Origin: an uncultured Alistipes sp.
GTDB taxonomy: Bacteria > Bacteroidota > Bacteroidia > Bacteroidales > Rikenellaceae
DNA length: 64,000 bases
Direction of reading: 5' to 3'
NCBI GenBank assembly: GCA_900539755.1
Contig: UQDC01000003.1
Coordinates: 186,001-250,000 of the forward strand
The number at the start of each line of letters is the position of its first letter. Positions within the stretch are counted from its first letter, which is position 1. The notes under the pieces are model-generated. The model saw only the letters and a list, made by a program, of their open reading frames with translations, had not been told where the DNA came from and searched no databases. Below, in pieces: positions 25,555 through 34,200 of the stretch. The translations under genes and the position numbers were made by a program.

Positions 25555-26778
25555 TTAAAATTTCGTTAGTAGTTCCGCATTCTTTTCCCGTTCTTCTCTC
25601 TCGAAAGAGGCGAGGTAGTTCTCCGTTGTTTTCAGGTCCTGGTGTCCCAGGCTTTCGGAAATGTAGGCTATATTGGCCCCTTCTCGCTTTAGTACGGTGG
25701 CGAATGAATGCCGGGCGGTGTAGGTTGAAATGCGCTCAATTCCTAACGCTTTGCCGATAGTAGCCATACGCCGATTAATCGCCCGGGTCAGGTATTGCGT
25801 TTTGTGTTTTTGCTCTAAAGCTGTTTCCGTGCCTGAGAGAACCGGAAAAATAAAGCTATCCGGTTGTCGGTCTCTGTTTCCCCATCGGTCTATTATCGCC
25901 TGCATCGGCTCCGAAATAACGGCCCGTATTTCCTTTCGGGTTTTTGTGGTGTGCTCTGTTTTTTGACGGACAAAGCAAATTTCCCCGGCTACAATATCCC
26001 GATACCTCAACTTTACGAAATCCGCCACGTTAATACCATTACACAGATAGAGAAACAGCCAATAATCCCGGTATTTTGCTATTGCTTGGCTTCCGTCCTT
26101 ATATCTGGCTATCTTTCCGATTTGCTCCAATGTAAGGGCCATTTTTCGCCCCTCTCCGGCCTGTATTTCAAACCGGCCTTTCCCGAACGGGTACTGCGAA
26201 TCCTTGATAATACCGGCACGGCGGGCATCGTTCAATATGGCCCGGATCGTTCGGAAATGTATACTTATCGTTGAGGCGGTTTTTTCCTCCTTTATCAGGA
26301 AGCGTTCGTACTTTCTCAACCAGTCAACCGTTACCGCTTCAAAGGGTATTTTTGTGCCTCTAAAACGTTCTATTCCCTTCAATACATTGTCATATACAAG
26401 CATATTACCAGGGCGTGAATTTGCCCGCAAATCGTCTATTTTGGCCCGAAATGCGGTGTTTACTGTGTCGTTATATCCTGCTTTTAACCGGCTATCCAGC
26501 GCATCAAAAGAAAATCCGGAAACGTATGCAAGTTCTTCAACGTTTTGTCGGACTATATCAAAACTGTTTGCAATACTTTCCCGTGTGGCTCGTAGTTCCC
26601 GGTTGCGTGTCGTTGGCATTGCCTCCCATTGTTCCGGGGTCAAGTCTTTCCCGGTTGGGTAATACTGACGCTTCCTCCTGTATGTAACCCGGATTTTTAC
26701 CGGGTATGATCCGTTCTTTTTAGGCTTGTATTTATCCAATATCGCAGCCACCGTAATACCGTCTTTTGAATACTGCAT
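25555..26778 (-). CDS. int: Tyrosine recombinase (integrase) of the element
   Basis: The protein has the three-part pattern of Bacteroidetes integrases: an N-terminal arm-binding region (AAILDKYKPKKNGSYPVKIRVTYRRKRQYY), a SAM-like core-binding domain and the catalytic domain with TARHSFATVL (the H-x-x-R-type box, here ARHS), LGHQDLKTTENYL and the nucleophile tyrosine. The position of the first catalytic arginine reads NGINVAD, without Arg, as in the CTnDOT integrase where a serine takes that place. From the ATG at 26778 the length is 407 residues; a GTG start at 26808 would add 10. The gene ends 5 bases before the adjacent upstream frame begins, and its 5' side faces the right att site. Confidence 0.93.
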   Translation of the reverse strand: MQYSKDGITVAAILDKYKPKKNGSYPVKIRVTYRRKRQYYPTGKDLTPEQWEAMPTTRNRELRATRESIANSFDIVRQNVEELAYVSGFSFDALDSRLKAGYNDTVNTAFRAKIDDLRANSRPGNMLVYDNVLKGIERFRGTKIPFEAVTVDWLRKYERFLIKEEKTASTISIHFRTIRAILNDARRAGIIKDSQYPFGKGRFEIQAGEGRKMALTLEQIGKIARYKDGSQAIAKYRDYWLFLYLCNGINVADFVKLRYRDIVAGEICFVRQKTEHTTKTRKEIRAVISEPMQAIIDRWGNRDRQPDSFIFPVLSGTETALEQKHKTQYLTRAINRRMATIGKALGIERISTYTARHSFATVLKREGANIAYISESLGHQDLKTTENYLASFEREEREKNAELLTKF

Positions 26779-26800
26779 TTGTTCGTATGTTTTTATGTTT

Positions 26801-26841
26801 GGATACACAACTTCAACACAATTTCAACACAACTTCAACAC
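26801..26841 (+). repeat. Three 11-bp tandem repeats, right candidate arm-type sites
   Basis: TTCAACAC starts at 26812, 26823 and 26834, an exact 11-base period with unit CAA(C/T)TTCAACA. The first copy belongs to a 21-base segment shared with the left end (15982-16002). The position between the integrase start and attR and the helical-turn spacing suit integrase arm-type binding sites. Confidence 0.6.
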
Positions 26842-26966
26842 AAAAGTAGAAAATAACGGTAAATAAAGAAAAGCAGGTAAAAATAAATATCGTATATTTA
26901 TGGCTGAAAAACAGTATTTTATAGGAATAAATAAAAATATAGTAAAATAAGGAAAAATAGGCGGAT

Positions 26967-27022
26967 TCTGCCTTACAAGCAGAGGGTCGGGGGTTCGAAT
27001 CCCTCAGCTCCCACAAAGAAAA
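26967..27022 (+). repeat. Right attachment site (56-bp direct repeat, 3' part of tRNA-Val)
   Basis: Identical to 15884-15939. This is the displaced original 3' half of the tRNA gene; no 5' half is present, so no tRNA is made here. The native terminator follows at once. Confidence 0.93.
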
Positions 27023-27056
27023 GAGACTTACAGATGATGTAAGTCTCTTTTTTATT
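27020..27056 (+). terminator. Original tRNA-Val terminator
   Basis: A perfect 12-bp hairpin (AAAGAGACTTAC / GTAAGTCTCTTT) followed by TTTATTTAT lies directly after the displaced tRNA 3' fragment. Before integration it would have followed the tRNA gene. Confidence 0.88.
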
Positions 27057-28064
27057 TATCCATTCACACACTTCAGATCTCTATCCGACAGTAACCACTA
27101 CTCAGTTAATTTTCCTTGCAATCTGAATTTACCACAAAGGACTCTTCGTACATCCAGAGTTTTTTTTAACTTTTTAACGCCCCGCAATTCCACTGCATGT
27201 CACATAGCACATCACCGTTACAACTATCGCTAAAAGCGCAATTCAAACCGATTCCATTATTACTCTAACCCAACTCTCCTTTGAAGCCACTCTACCGATA
27301 GATTCAAATTCGCTCAATACACCGCAAAATCTTTACTTTCTACCATTATTCCTATTGACACCGCATTTCTCTTTTATACGCCTTACAATTCAATTTATCA
27401 GCTTCTCAAACATAACGAATACATATAATCCAACAGCGCAAAACATCAAAACAAATCAGCGTAGCGATTAAAACAGGAAACACATCTACATTGTGTCATA
27501 TACCACAACTCTGTTCAATATATATCACTAATCATTCTCCTCGCCATTTCCCAATACAACAAAAGAAAGTTCCCTATGAATTCCCATAATACCCAAAGAC
27601 GCAACCCACTCACTTTCTCACCAAACAGCTCAACAACCTTGAGACATAGCGATAGCTCTATCATTTATCATTCCTACTTTCTGATCATCTAACAACAAGT
27701 GCAATCTAAACATCCATAAAGACAAAGAATTAGGCACTGTAACACACACAACCTCATCAAACAATAAAAATGGAATTGACACGTTTACTAAGTAAGCATT
27801 GTTAATTCCTAAAAGCTTGTGCTATCGTATAAATGTATTATAGTCATAATTCAGTCCTGTTCTGAAAAGTTAAAAGACTCAAAGTTTTAGCTAAACAACA
27901 CCATAAAACAACTTTAACAGGGGAAATCTTCACCCACTAAAATAAAACACAAAATAGGTTTTATGTTATATTTATCCACTAAAAATACATAACACGAATA
28001 TTATGGCCTATTTTTTGTTTCATTATTTCTAAGAACACATTTCTCCCTATCGAGAAATATTATT
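27057..28064. other. 1-kb AT-rich region without genes next to attR
   Basis: No coding frame of useful length, no RNA gene and no clear repeat is seen. The composition is AT-rich throughout and the region ends at the promoter of the 81-residue gene. Confidence 0.5.
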
Positions 28065-28072
28065 TATCTTTG
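28065..28072 (+). promoter_or_regulatory. -7 box of the 81-residue gene
   Basis: TATCTTTG fits TAnnTTTG exactly and lies 42 bases before the ATG at 28114. Confidence 0.6.
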
Positions 28073-28113
28073 TTTGTTGAAAGAATGTCACATTAACCAT
28101 AAACATTGAAACT

Positions 28114-28359
28114 ATGCCAAGAGAAAAAATGCCGGATAATCTGCAAGATTTCACTACAATGTACATGCAGAGACCGGTTGCTAAGATCATTGAAGAGCTA
28201 TTTATTCTCAAGACCAATAGCCGCGAATTAAAAGTTACCAACCAGAAATTGGCAAAAAACGATCCCACCAAACTCAAAGATGAGATCAAACGTTTACGCG
28301 AAATCGAGAAGAAATACAACAAAATTATGGCATTCGCAACCAACACTGAGGATGCCTAA
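28114..28359 (+). CDS. Small coiled-coil-like hypothetical protein
   Basis: The 81-residue protein is highly charged and helical, with the middle (ELKVTNQKLAKNDPTKLKDEI) and end (KRLREIEKKYNKIMAF) likely forming a coil. No family is recognised. It has its own TAnnTTTG promoter and a strong terminator, so it is a single-gene transcript and is likely to be well expressed. A structural or nucleic-acid-associated role would be guesswork. Confidence 0.75.
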   Translation: MPREKMPDNLQDFTTMYMQRPVAKIIEELFILKTNSRELKVTNQKLAKNDPTKLKDEIKRLREIEKKYNKIMAFATNTEDA

Positions 28360-28374
28360 ACGCAAAAAAATTGT

Positions 28375-28420
28375 AATAAAAAACGAGGATTGCTTAATTG
28401 GTAATCCTCGTTTTTTATTA
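28375..28420 (+). terminator. Terminator after the 81-residue gene
   Basis: AATAAAAAACGAGGATT and AATCCTCGTTTTTTATT form a long hairpin with an 11-base loop and T6 run, 16 bases past the stop codon. Confidence 0.9.
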
Positions 28421-28655
28421 TAACGTTTCCTCTCCACAAAAAACATGCTTATCATTACTCAATAAACATTCTATTTTTCTTGAGTTTGCAAAAAGCGCTT
28501 GGGAAAGGACGATACATAACAACATTCACCTTCACTATTACATCAATTAGACTCAAAACGAAAGCAGATCGATCTCCCAGATAAGTCTCACGACATACAA
28601 GAAAAGTCCTTTTTTTTGTTATCTTGTGCACATGCAAGCAACACATAAAACACCT

Positions 28656-29582
28656 ATGAAAAAGAGAAACATATTTAATCATATTTTTTTATTTTTGACT
28701 GCAAGCACAGTCTCTTTACAAGCAGCCAACCCGATACCTGCCGACCAACCAGCACAACGGCCTCAACCACAGGCCTTATATCCTGACGTTCCACCTGTAG
28801 AAAGCAATGGACTCTCACCAGACAATATCACGGTAACAGCAGATGTACTCAGTGGAGCGGTTGAAGCTGATTATTTCATTGTTCAGCCTGATCCTGATAA
28901 AGCAACAGGTCAAGCAGTCGTCATCTGTCCGGGAGGCGGCTACGGATCTACCTGCTATGGATACGAAGGCCTTGGTCCCGCCGAATGGTTCCGCGAACGA
29001 GGGATTTTTGCCTTCGTCTTGCGTTATCGTATGCCCAATGGCCATTATAACATTCCTTTGGCCGATGTACGTAAAGCAATGCAGACAATCCGCGCCCATG
29101 CTGAAGAGTGGCATATTGATCCTAATCAAATCGGCATTATGGGTTTCTCAGCCGGAGGCCATTTGGCAGCATCAGCTTCTACATTATTGGATGAAAAGGA
29201 TCGACCCAACTTTACGATTCTGTTCTATCCGGTTCTGTCCATGGATTCGGCCATTACACATGCCGGTTCGCGCCGAAATTTGTTAGGAGAAAATCCAACA
29301 GAAGACCTGGTGATTCGTTTCAGTCCAGACAAACAGGTCACTGAACAGACCCCACCTGCTTTCATTGCCACAAGCACTCAGGACAAATCGGTTCCTCCTA
29401 TTAATAGCGTTCTTTATTATTTGGCTTTAGAACAAAAACACATTCCTGCAGAACTTCACATTTTTCCACAAGGATACCACGGTTTTGCATTACGGACTGA
29501 ATTTGCTTATTACAATGAAATTTCAGAGGCTCTCTCACGCTGGATGAAAGAGCTGAACAGCAACCAACTGAAAAGATATTAA
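28656..29582 (+). CDS. Secreted alpha/beta hydrolase (esterase-like)
   Basis: From the ATG at 28656 the protein has 308 residues with an N-terminal signal (MKKRNIFNHIFLFLTASTVSLQA). The hydrolase fold is clear: oxyanion-type CPGGGYG at about 91-97, nucleophile elbow GFSAGG with Ser165, and the histidine in FPQGYHGFAL near residue 277. This is the pattern of acetyl-esterase / BD-FAE-like enzymes, often acting on acetylated plant or host glycans. The frame opens 10 codons earlier but those residues would precede the signal peptide, so the later start is chosen. No polysaccharide-degrading neighbours are present. Confidence 0.88.
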   Translation: MKKRNIFNHIFLFLTASTVSLQAANPIPADQPAQRPQPQALYPDVPPVESNGLSPDNITVTADVLSGAVEADYFIVQPDPDKATGQAVVICPGGGYGSTCYGYEGLGPAEWFRERGIFAFVLRYRMPNGHYNIPLADVRKAMQTIRAHAEEWHIDPNQIGIMGFSAGGHLAASASTLLDEKDRPNFTILFYPVLSMDSAITHAGSRRNLLGENPTEDLVIRFSPDKQVTEQTPPAFIATSTQDKSVPPINSVLYYLALEQKHIPAELHIFPQGYHGFALRTEFAYYNEISEALSRWMKELNSNQLKRY

Positions 29583-29969
29583 CCAACTACAAGTTCGATT
29601 ACATTTTGCAGGGAAAGTTTGAAAATGTTACTTTTGAGGAAGAAATTCGTTATACAATAGTAAAGAGATCCCTCCACTTGTTATTTCGACCAGACACACA
29701 TAAAACAAGAAGATTAGCATAGTTGTTTAATTCACCAAAACAGGGGAGTGGTCATCCGATCACTCCCCTGTTCCTTTTGTACTTATCATCTCATCGATTA
29801 CTCTTGTGCATTTTTGATACAAAAGCACGAGCGCAACCAAAGTTTCACAATAAGGTTTTCACCTTACCATTTCTCTACAAATAAAATTTTCTATCACAAA
29901 TCGACCGACACACTACTTACGTTAAGCGATTCACCAATAGAACATTTTCAATTACAGTGTTCTCTTCTA
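29583..29969. other. 387-base gap with one terminator
   Basis: Contains only the hairpin at 29740-29779; no gene is seen. Confidence 0.5.
29740..29779 (+). terminator. Hairpin terminator after the alpha/beta hydrolase
   Basis: An ACAGGGGAGTG / CACTCCCCTGT stem with a 10-base loop is followed by TCCTTTTG. It stands 157 bases after the hydrolase stop and could also serve the converging M20 gene from the other side. Confidence 0.75.
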
Positions 29970-31169
29970 CTAATGCTGCTTAAGAAGTGATATTCCTAAA
30001 GCAGCCATCGTAGCTACCCCTTGATCAAGTGCCTCTTCGCCCGGATTGAATGTCCCGGTGTGCAATCCTCCTCCGGAGGTTCCGTCCGGTCCCGCTGTGC
30101 CCAAACGATAAAACAGACTCGGATAACGAACCGTATAATAACCAAAATCTTCAGCTGTCATCCTCAAATCCAACGCCTGAATATTCTCCGCACCCCACAT
30201 CTGCATAGTCAACTGGCGGGCATGTTCGGTTAGTTGTTCATCGTTGACCACACAAGGATACCCGTCGGCAATATCGACATCGACCTCTACACCGTACGCA
30301 ATGGCAATACCGGCTGAAATTTCACGGATACGCTGTTTTCCTTTTGCACGCCACGCCTCATCCATAGTACGGAAAGTTCCTTCAATATGCACTTCGGAAG
30401 GGATCACATTGGTGGCTCCCTCGGCAATCACCCGACCAAATGATAACACGGTCGGCATCCGACTATCGGCATTCCGGCTGACAATCTGCTGCAGTGCAGT
30501 AATCAATGCCGCAGCTGCCACAACCGGATCGTTCAGGTTATGCGGTAATGCCCCGTGACCACCTTTCCCTTTAACCGTCAATCGCACCTCATCTCCGGAA
30601 GCCATATACTTGCCCGGACGGAATCCAAGTTGACCAAGCGGAATCTCTGCACCGACATGTTCTCCCACTACGGCTATCACCTGATAATCCGCAAAGGGAT
30701 CTTCAGCCAATACCAAACTTGCCCCGCCTGGACACACCTCTTCTCCTGGTTGAAAAAGTCCGAAAATCGTCCCCTCGATCTCCTCTTTATGCCGATTCAA
30801 CATGATCATCGCACCCAACAGACAAGCCGTATGCATATCATGACCACAGGCATGCATAACACCTTCATGGCAGGAGGCAAAAGGCAAACCGGTCTGTTCG
30901 GTCACGGGCAGCGCATCCATATCGGCCCGCAAAACCACACACCGAGACAGATCACCTTTACCCTCGATCTTAGCTAAAATGCCTGTTTCTGCAATCGGAC
31001 GAAAAGAGATCCCCTCCTCTGTCAAGTGTTCAGCGATATAACGTGCCGTTTCGTGTTCGGCGAATGAAAGTTCAGGATATTGGTGAATCCTACGACGAAA
31101 TGCGACCGTCCGGTCATGCAATTCCGACGCTTCTCGTTTGAGCGTATCCAACAGTTGTTGAGTCATCAC
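29970..31169 (-). CDS. M20 family metallopeptidase / amidohydrolase
   Basis: The 399-residue zinc-dependent protein belongs to the M20D group of N-acyl amino-acid amidohydrolases such as hippurate hydrolase. Signature segments are RRIHQYPELSFAEHETARYI at the N-terminus, ADMDALPVTEQTGLPFAS with the Asp, HACGHDMHTACLLGA with metal-binding histidines, the central GEEVCPGG glutamate, and a dimerisation region (KGKGGHGALPHNLNDPV). The substrate cannot be told from sequence. Start is one of two adjacent ATGs. It runs downstream of the MetH-like gene (43-base spacer), so the two may be cotranscribed. Confidence 0.9.
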   Translation of the reverse strand: MMTQQLLDTLKREASELHDRTVAFRRRIHQYPELSFAEHETARYIAEHLTEEGISFRPIAETGILAKIEGKGDLSRCVVLRADMDALPVTEQTGLPFASCHEGVMHACGHDMHTACLLGAMIMLNRHKEEIEGTIFGLFQPGEEVCPGGASLVLAEDPFADYQVIAVVGEHVGAEIPLGQLGFRPGKYMASGDEVRLTVKGKGGHGALPHNLNDPVVAAAALITALQQIVSRNADSRMPTVLSFGRVIAEGATNVIPSEVHIEGTFRTMDEAWRAKGKQRIREISAGIAIAYGVEVDVDIADGYPCVVNDEQLTEHARQLTMQMWGAENIQALDLRMTAEDFGYYTVRYPSLFYRLGTAGPDGTSGGGLHTGTFNPGEEALDQGVATMAALGISLLKQH

Positions 31170-31212
31170 TTCGAATTACAAAAGTTGTTTATTTAACTAT
31201 TTCGATACGGCT

Positions 31213-34200
31213 TTACGCCTGTATATATTGCGGGATCAGTTTACGCAACTGCTCCTCACTGATTCCTCGACGAGAAGCATATGCAGCCAATTGCTCGGCA
31301 TCAACCTGTCCCACATTGAAATTGCGGGCCTCAGGCAGCGCAAAAATTAACCCACACAAAGCAGGTGCAGGTGTCAATTCATACTGGTCTGTTATCTGCA
31401 ACCCAATGGTTTCCGGAAGATTCAGCAGTTCTGCCACCGTTTTGCGGTATGAACGATCGGGACACGAAGGCATACCGAAGTTGGGGCGAATTCCGGAATA
31501 TTTTCCCTCCAAAAGTTCCACAGATGTCAATTGATCATCCTGTTCAATTCCCCACATCTGCACCCTAACATAACGGTGCATCTCTTCCGCCATAGCCTCA
31601 CACAAACGACCAGCCAACAAACCGGCCAATTTGGCCCGCGCTTCATCGCCCGCTTCACGTAAACGCTGCTGCAAAACATCAAGTCCATCTCCTACGGTTA
31701 CCGCATAAAGAGCTACACTATCGGGAACATCTCCAGCCGGAGCCACAAAATCGGCCAACGAAAGGTTTACAGCCTGAGAACTCTGCTGATTGCGGAGCTG
31801 TGGCATACGCAACAACTCATTCGTGCAAGCCTCATCCTCGTACAGCACAATATCTTCACCATCCCGACGAGCCGGATAGAGCGCCACAACGCCCCGAGCA
31901 TGTAACCAACCCTGTTCGATGATCTCTTGCAACAATTGTTGGGCATCATCATACAGACGGCGAGCTTGCTCCCCTTTTGTCGGATCATCGAGTAGGTCCG
32001 GGAAACGACCTGGCATTCCAGCCAATCCAAACAGATAATTCCAATTGATCAGCGGCAACAATCGTTTCAAGTCGTAGTCGACAAAACACTCCTGACCAGT
32101 TTTCAAAGGAGCCTTAACCTGACTAAAATCTGCCTTCAGGCCATGAGTTCGCGCATCAGCCAATGTTCGGAATGGTCTGTTTTTGGCTCGATTAGCAAAC
32201 TCCTCCCGTAAGGAAATCTGCTCCATCTGTACATCGATCAAGTAGATATCCCGTTCATTCGAACAAACACGCTGTATGATTTGAAAGGCCGATACCGGTG
32301 CCGGCAGGTAAACCACCGTTCCATTTGCATATTTGGGAGCCAATTTTACCGCAGTATGCAGTACCGAAGTTGCCGCACCTTCTACCAGGAACGGCAGCAT
32401 CAACCCCTCCTTCTGAGCTGTCGTCAAAATCGACTCAATCAAGCCCAAAGCACGTGAAGTCGCACCGTGCAACACCACAGCTGCGCAATCACTTTGCCGA
32501 CAAACTTCTATTAATTGTTTGGCATCATTCGCATATAGCAGCTCTTTGACTTGATACCCCGTCTTACTCAACAAACATTTCAATAAAGTTTCAGACGGGT
32601 CATATTCGGTATTGTCGATGGACACCCACAACAAACGACGCGATTTGTCCGCTGTGGGATCTGCGGCAGGCTCTGCTGCTTGCGCCATGTCGTTTTGTTG
32701 ATTGCAACTGCGATGGATCACCCGTTGCAACAAAGCCAATGGAGCTACACCCTCCTCTACACATTTTTCCAATTTGAGCAGGGCATCCATCTGCTCCGTC
32801 AATAGTTTTTGCAACGAAAGTCTTTCGCCATCCGTAACACCTCCCAACTGTTGAGCCAACTGTTGTACAGGTTCGGAACATTGAGAAACAACATACTCCG
32901 TGAATGCGTCGATTGTTTCCGTACTACCGTCTGTGATCAATTTATCACATAAAACCCGCAACTGTGCAGGTTGATCTTGCGTCGGTTGCACAGTTTGAGG
33001 ATCCGCCACCGCAAAGTCTAAACCAATAGCAGCAGCACGCTCCAACATCACACTATTTAACGTCTTGACTACCGCATCACACCCCTGAAACTCGGAAGAG
33101 AAAACATTGATCTGTCCCCCAAACCGCCATTGCGGATGGACTGTTCGGAGTTCTTCCACAATCGCTATGAACTGTTTGGCTGTATCCGCATAACCTATCA
33201 CCGGCAGCAACACGGGATCGATCACAACACTGTCCTGCGGGAAACCAGCTTGCTCCAACAAAGCTGTAATTCGTTGTGCAACGCTCCGTTTACGATCAAG
33301 CGTGTCGGCAATTCCCTGTTCATCGATCAAAGCGATCCATGCGGCAGCTCCATAACGATCCGCCAACGACAGCCGGCGTAAAAACTCCTCCTCACCTTCG
33401 GCAAGAGTCAACGGACCAATTAGCGGTTTGCCCTGCACACACTGCATAGCAGTCTCCAACGTCTTCCACTCCGAAGAGAAGACCACAACCGGAACTCGGG
33501 CGATCTCAGGTGTCGCCATCGCCAAATTAAGCAGATTGCGAACAGTCTCTGTCCCTACCGCCATCGGATCATCCACATTGATCACCGCCACCGGAGATCC
33601 GGACTCAATATCTGTGCGAATAATATTGACAGCTTCGGCATAACGCTTTTCACGAATAGCCGCCGCAAACGCCGTAGATTGTGTCACATCGGAACGTGTA
33701 CCCAATACTATCGAGCATGGTGTCACTGGGAAGGTCGCAAGCTCCAAGCCGCTCAGCAAAATCTTATCTTTGGGTTGCGGAATTTGACGAGGTGCATATT
33801 TAGACGCCACTGCTGCAATCGCTGCAATGTGCATAGGGGTTGTACCACAACATCCGCCCACAATATTCAGCAGTCCGGCAGACAAATAATCCTCAATCGT
33901 GGCAGCCATCATCTCCGGCGTCTCACTATATCTGCCCTCGTTATCAGGCAATCCCGCATTGGGATGCGCCGATACTGCACAAGCCGCCACAGCCGACAAC
34001 CGCTCGATATAAAGGCGCATTCGCTCTGCTCCGTGCCCACAATTCAAGCCGACTGAAATCACATTGCCATGATGTACCGAAGCATAAAATGCCTCAACGG
34101 TCTGCCCTGCCAATGTACGTCCACCGGTATCAGTCAACGTTCCGGAAACCATAATCGGGATAGGCTTTTTGCGCTCCTTCGCCAATTTTTCAACAGCAAA

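Larger units (their letters stand above)
15884..27022. mobile_element. Integrative element in tRNA-Val, phage-satellite-like
   Basis: A 56-bp exact direct repeat of the 3' part of tRNA-Val bounds 11.1 kb (repeat unit to repeat unit 11,083 bp). Inside, mostly on the minus strand, are a tyrosine recombinase next to the right repeat, an excisionase-like HTH, a D5-type primase-helicase, a toprim-type primase-like protein, a RusA resolvase and small phage-type proteins; a plus-strand block carries XRE regulator, Fic, HigB and HigA. No capsid, portal, terminase large subunit, tail or relaxase gene is seen. It therefore looks like a replicating, integrating island that would rely on a helper for transfer. 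The satellite reading is inference. Confidence 0.9.

Noticed and set aside
26813..27016. Minus-strand frame of 67 codons starting WELRDSNPRPSACKA
   Set aside because: This is the antisense translation of the tRNA-Val 3' half in attR, a well-known spurious product, followed by AT-rich noise.
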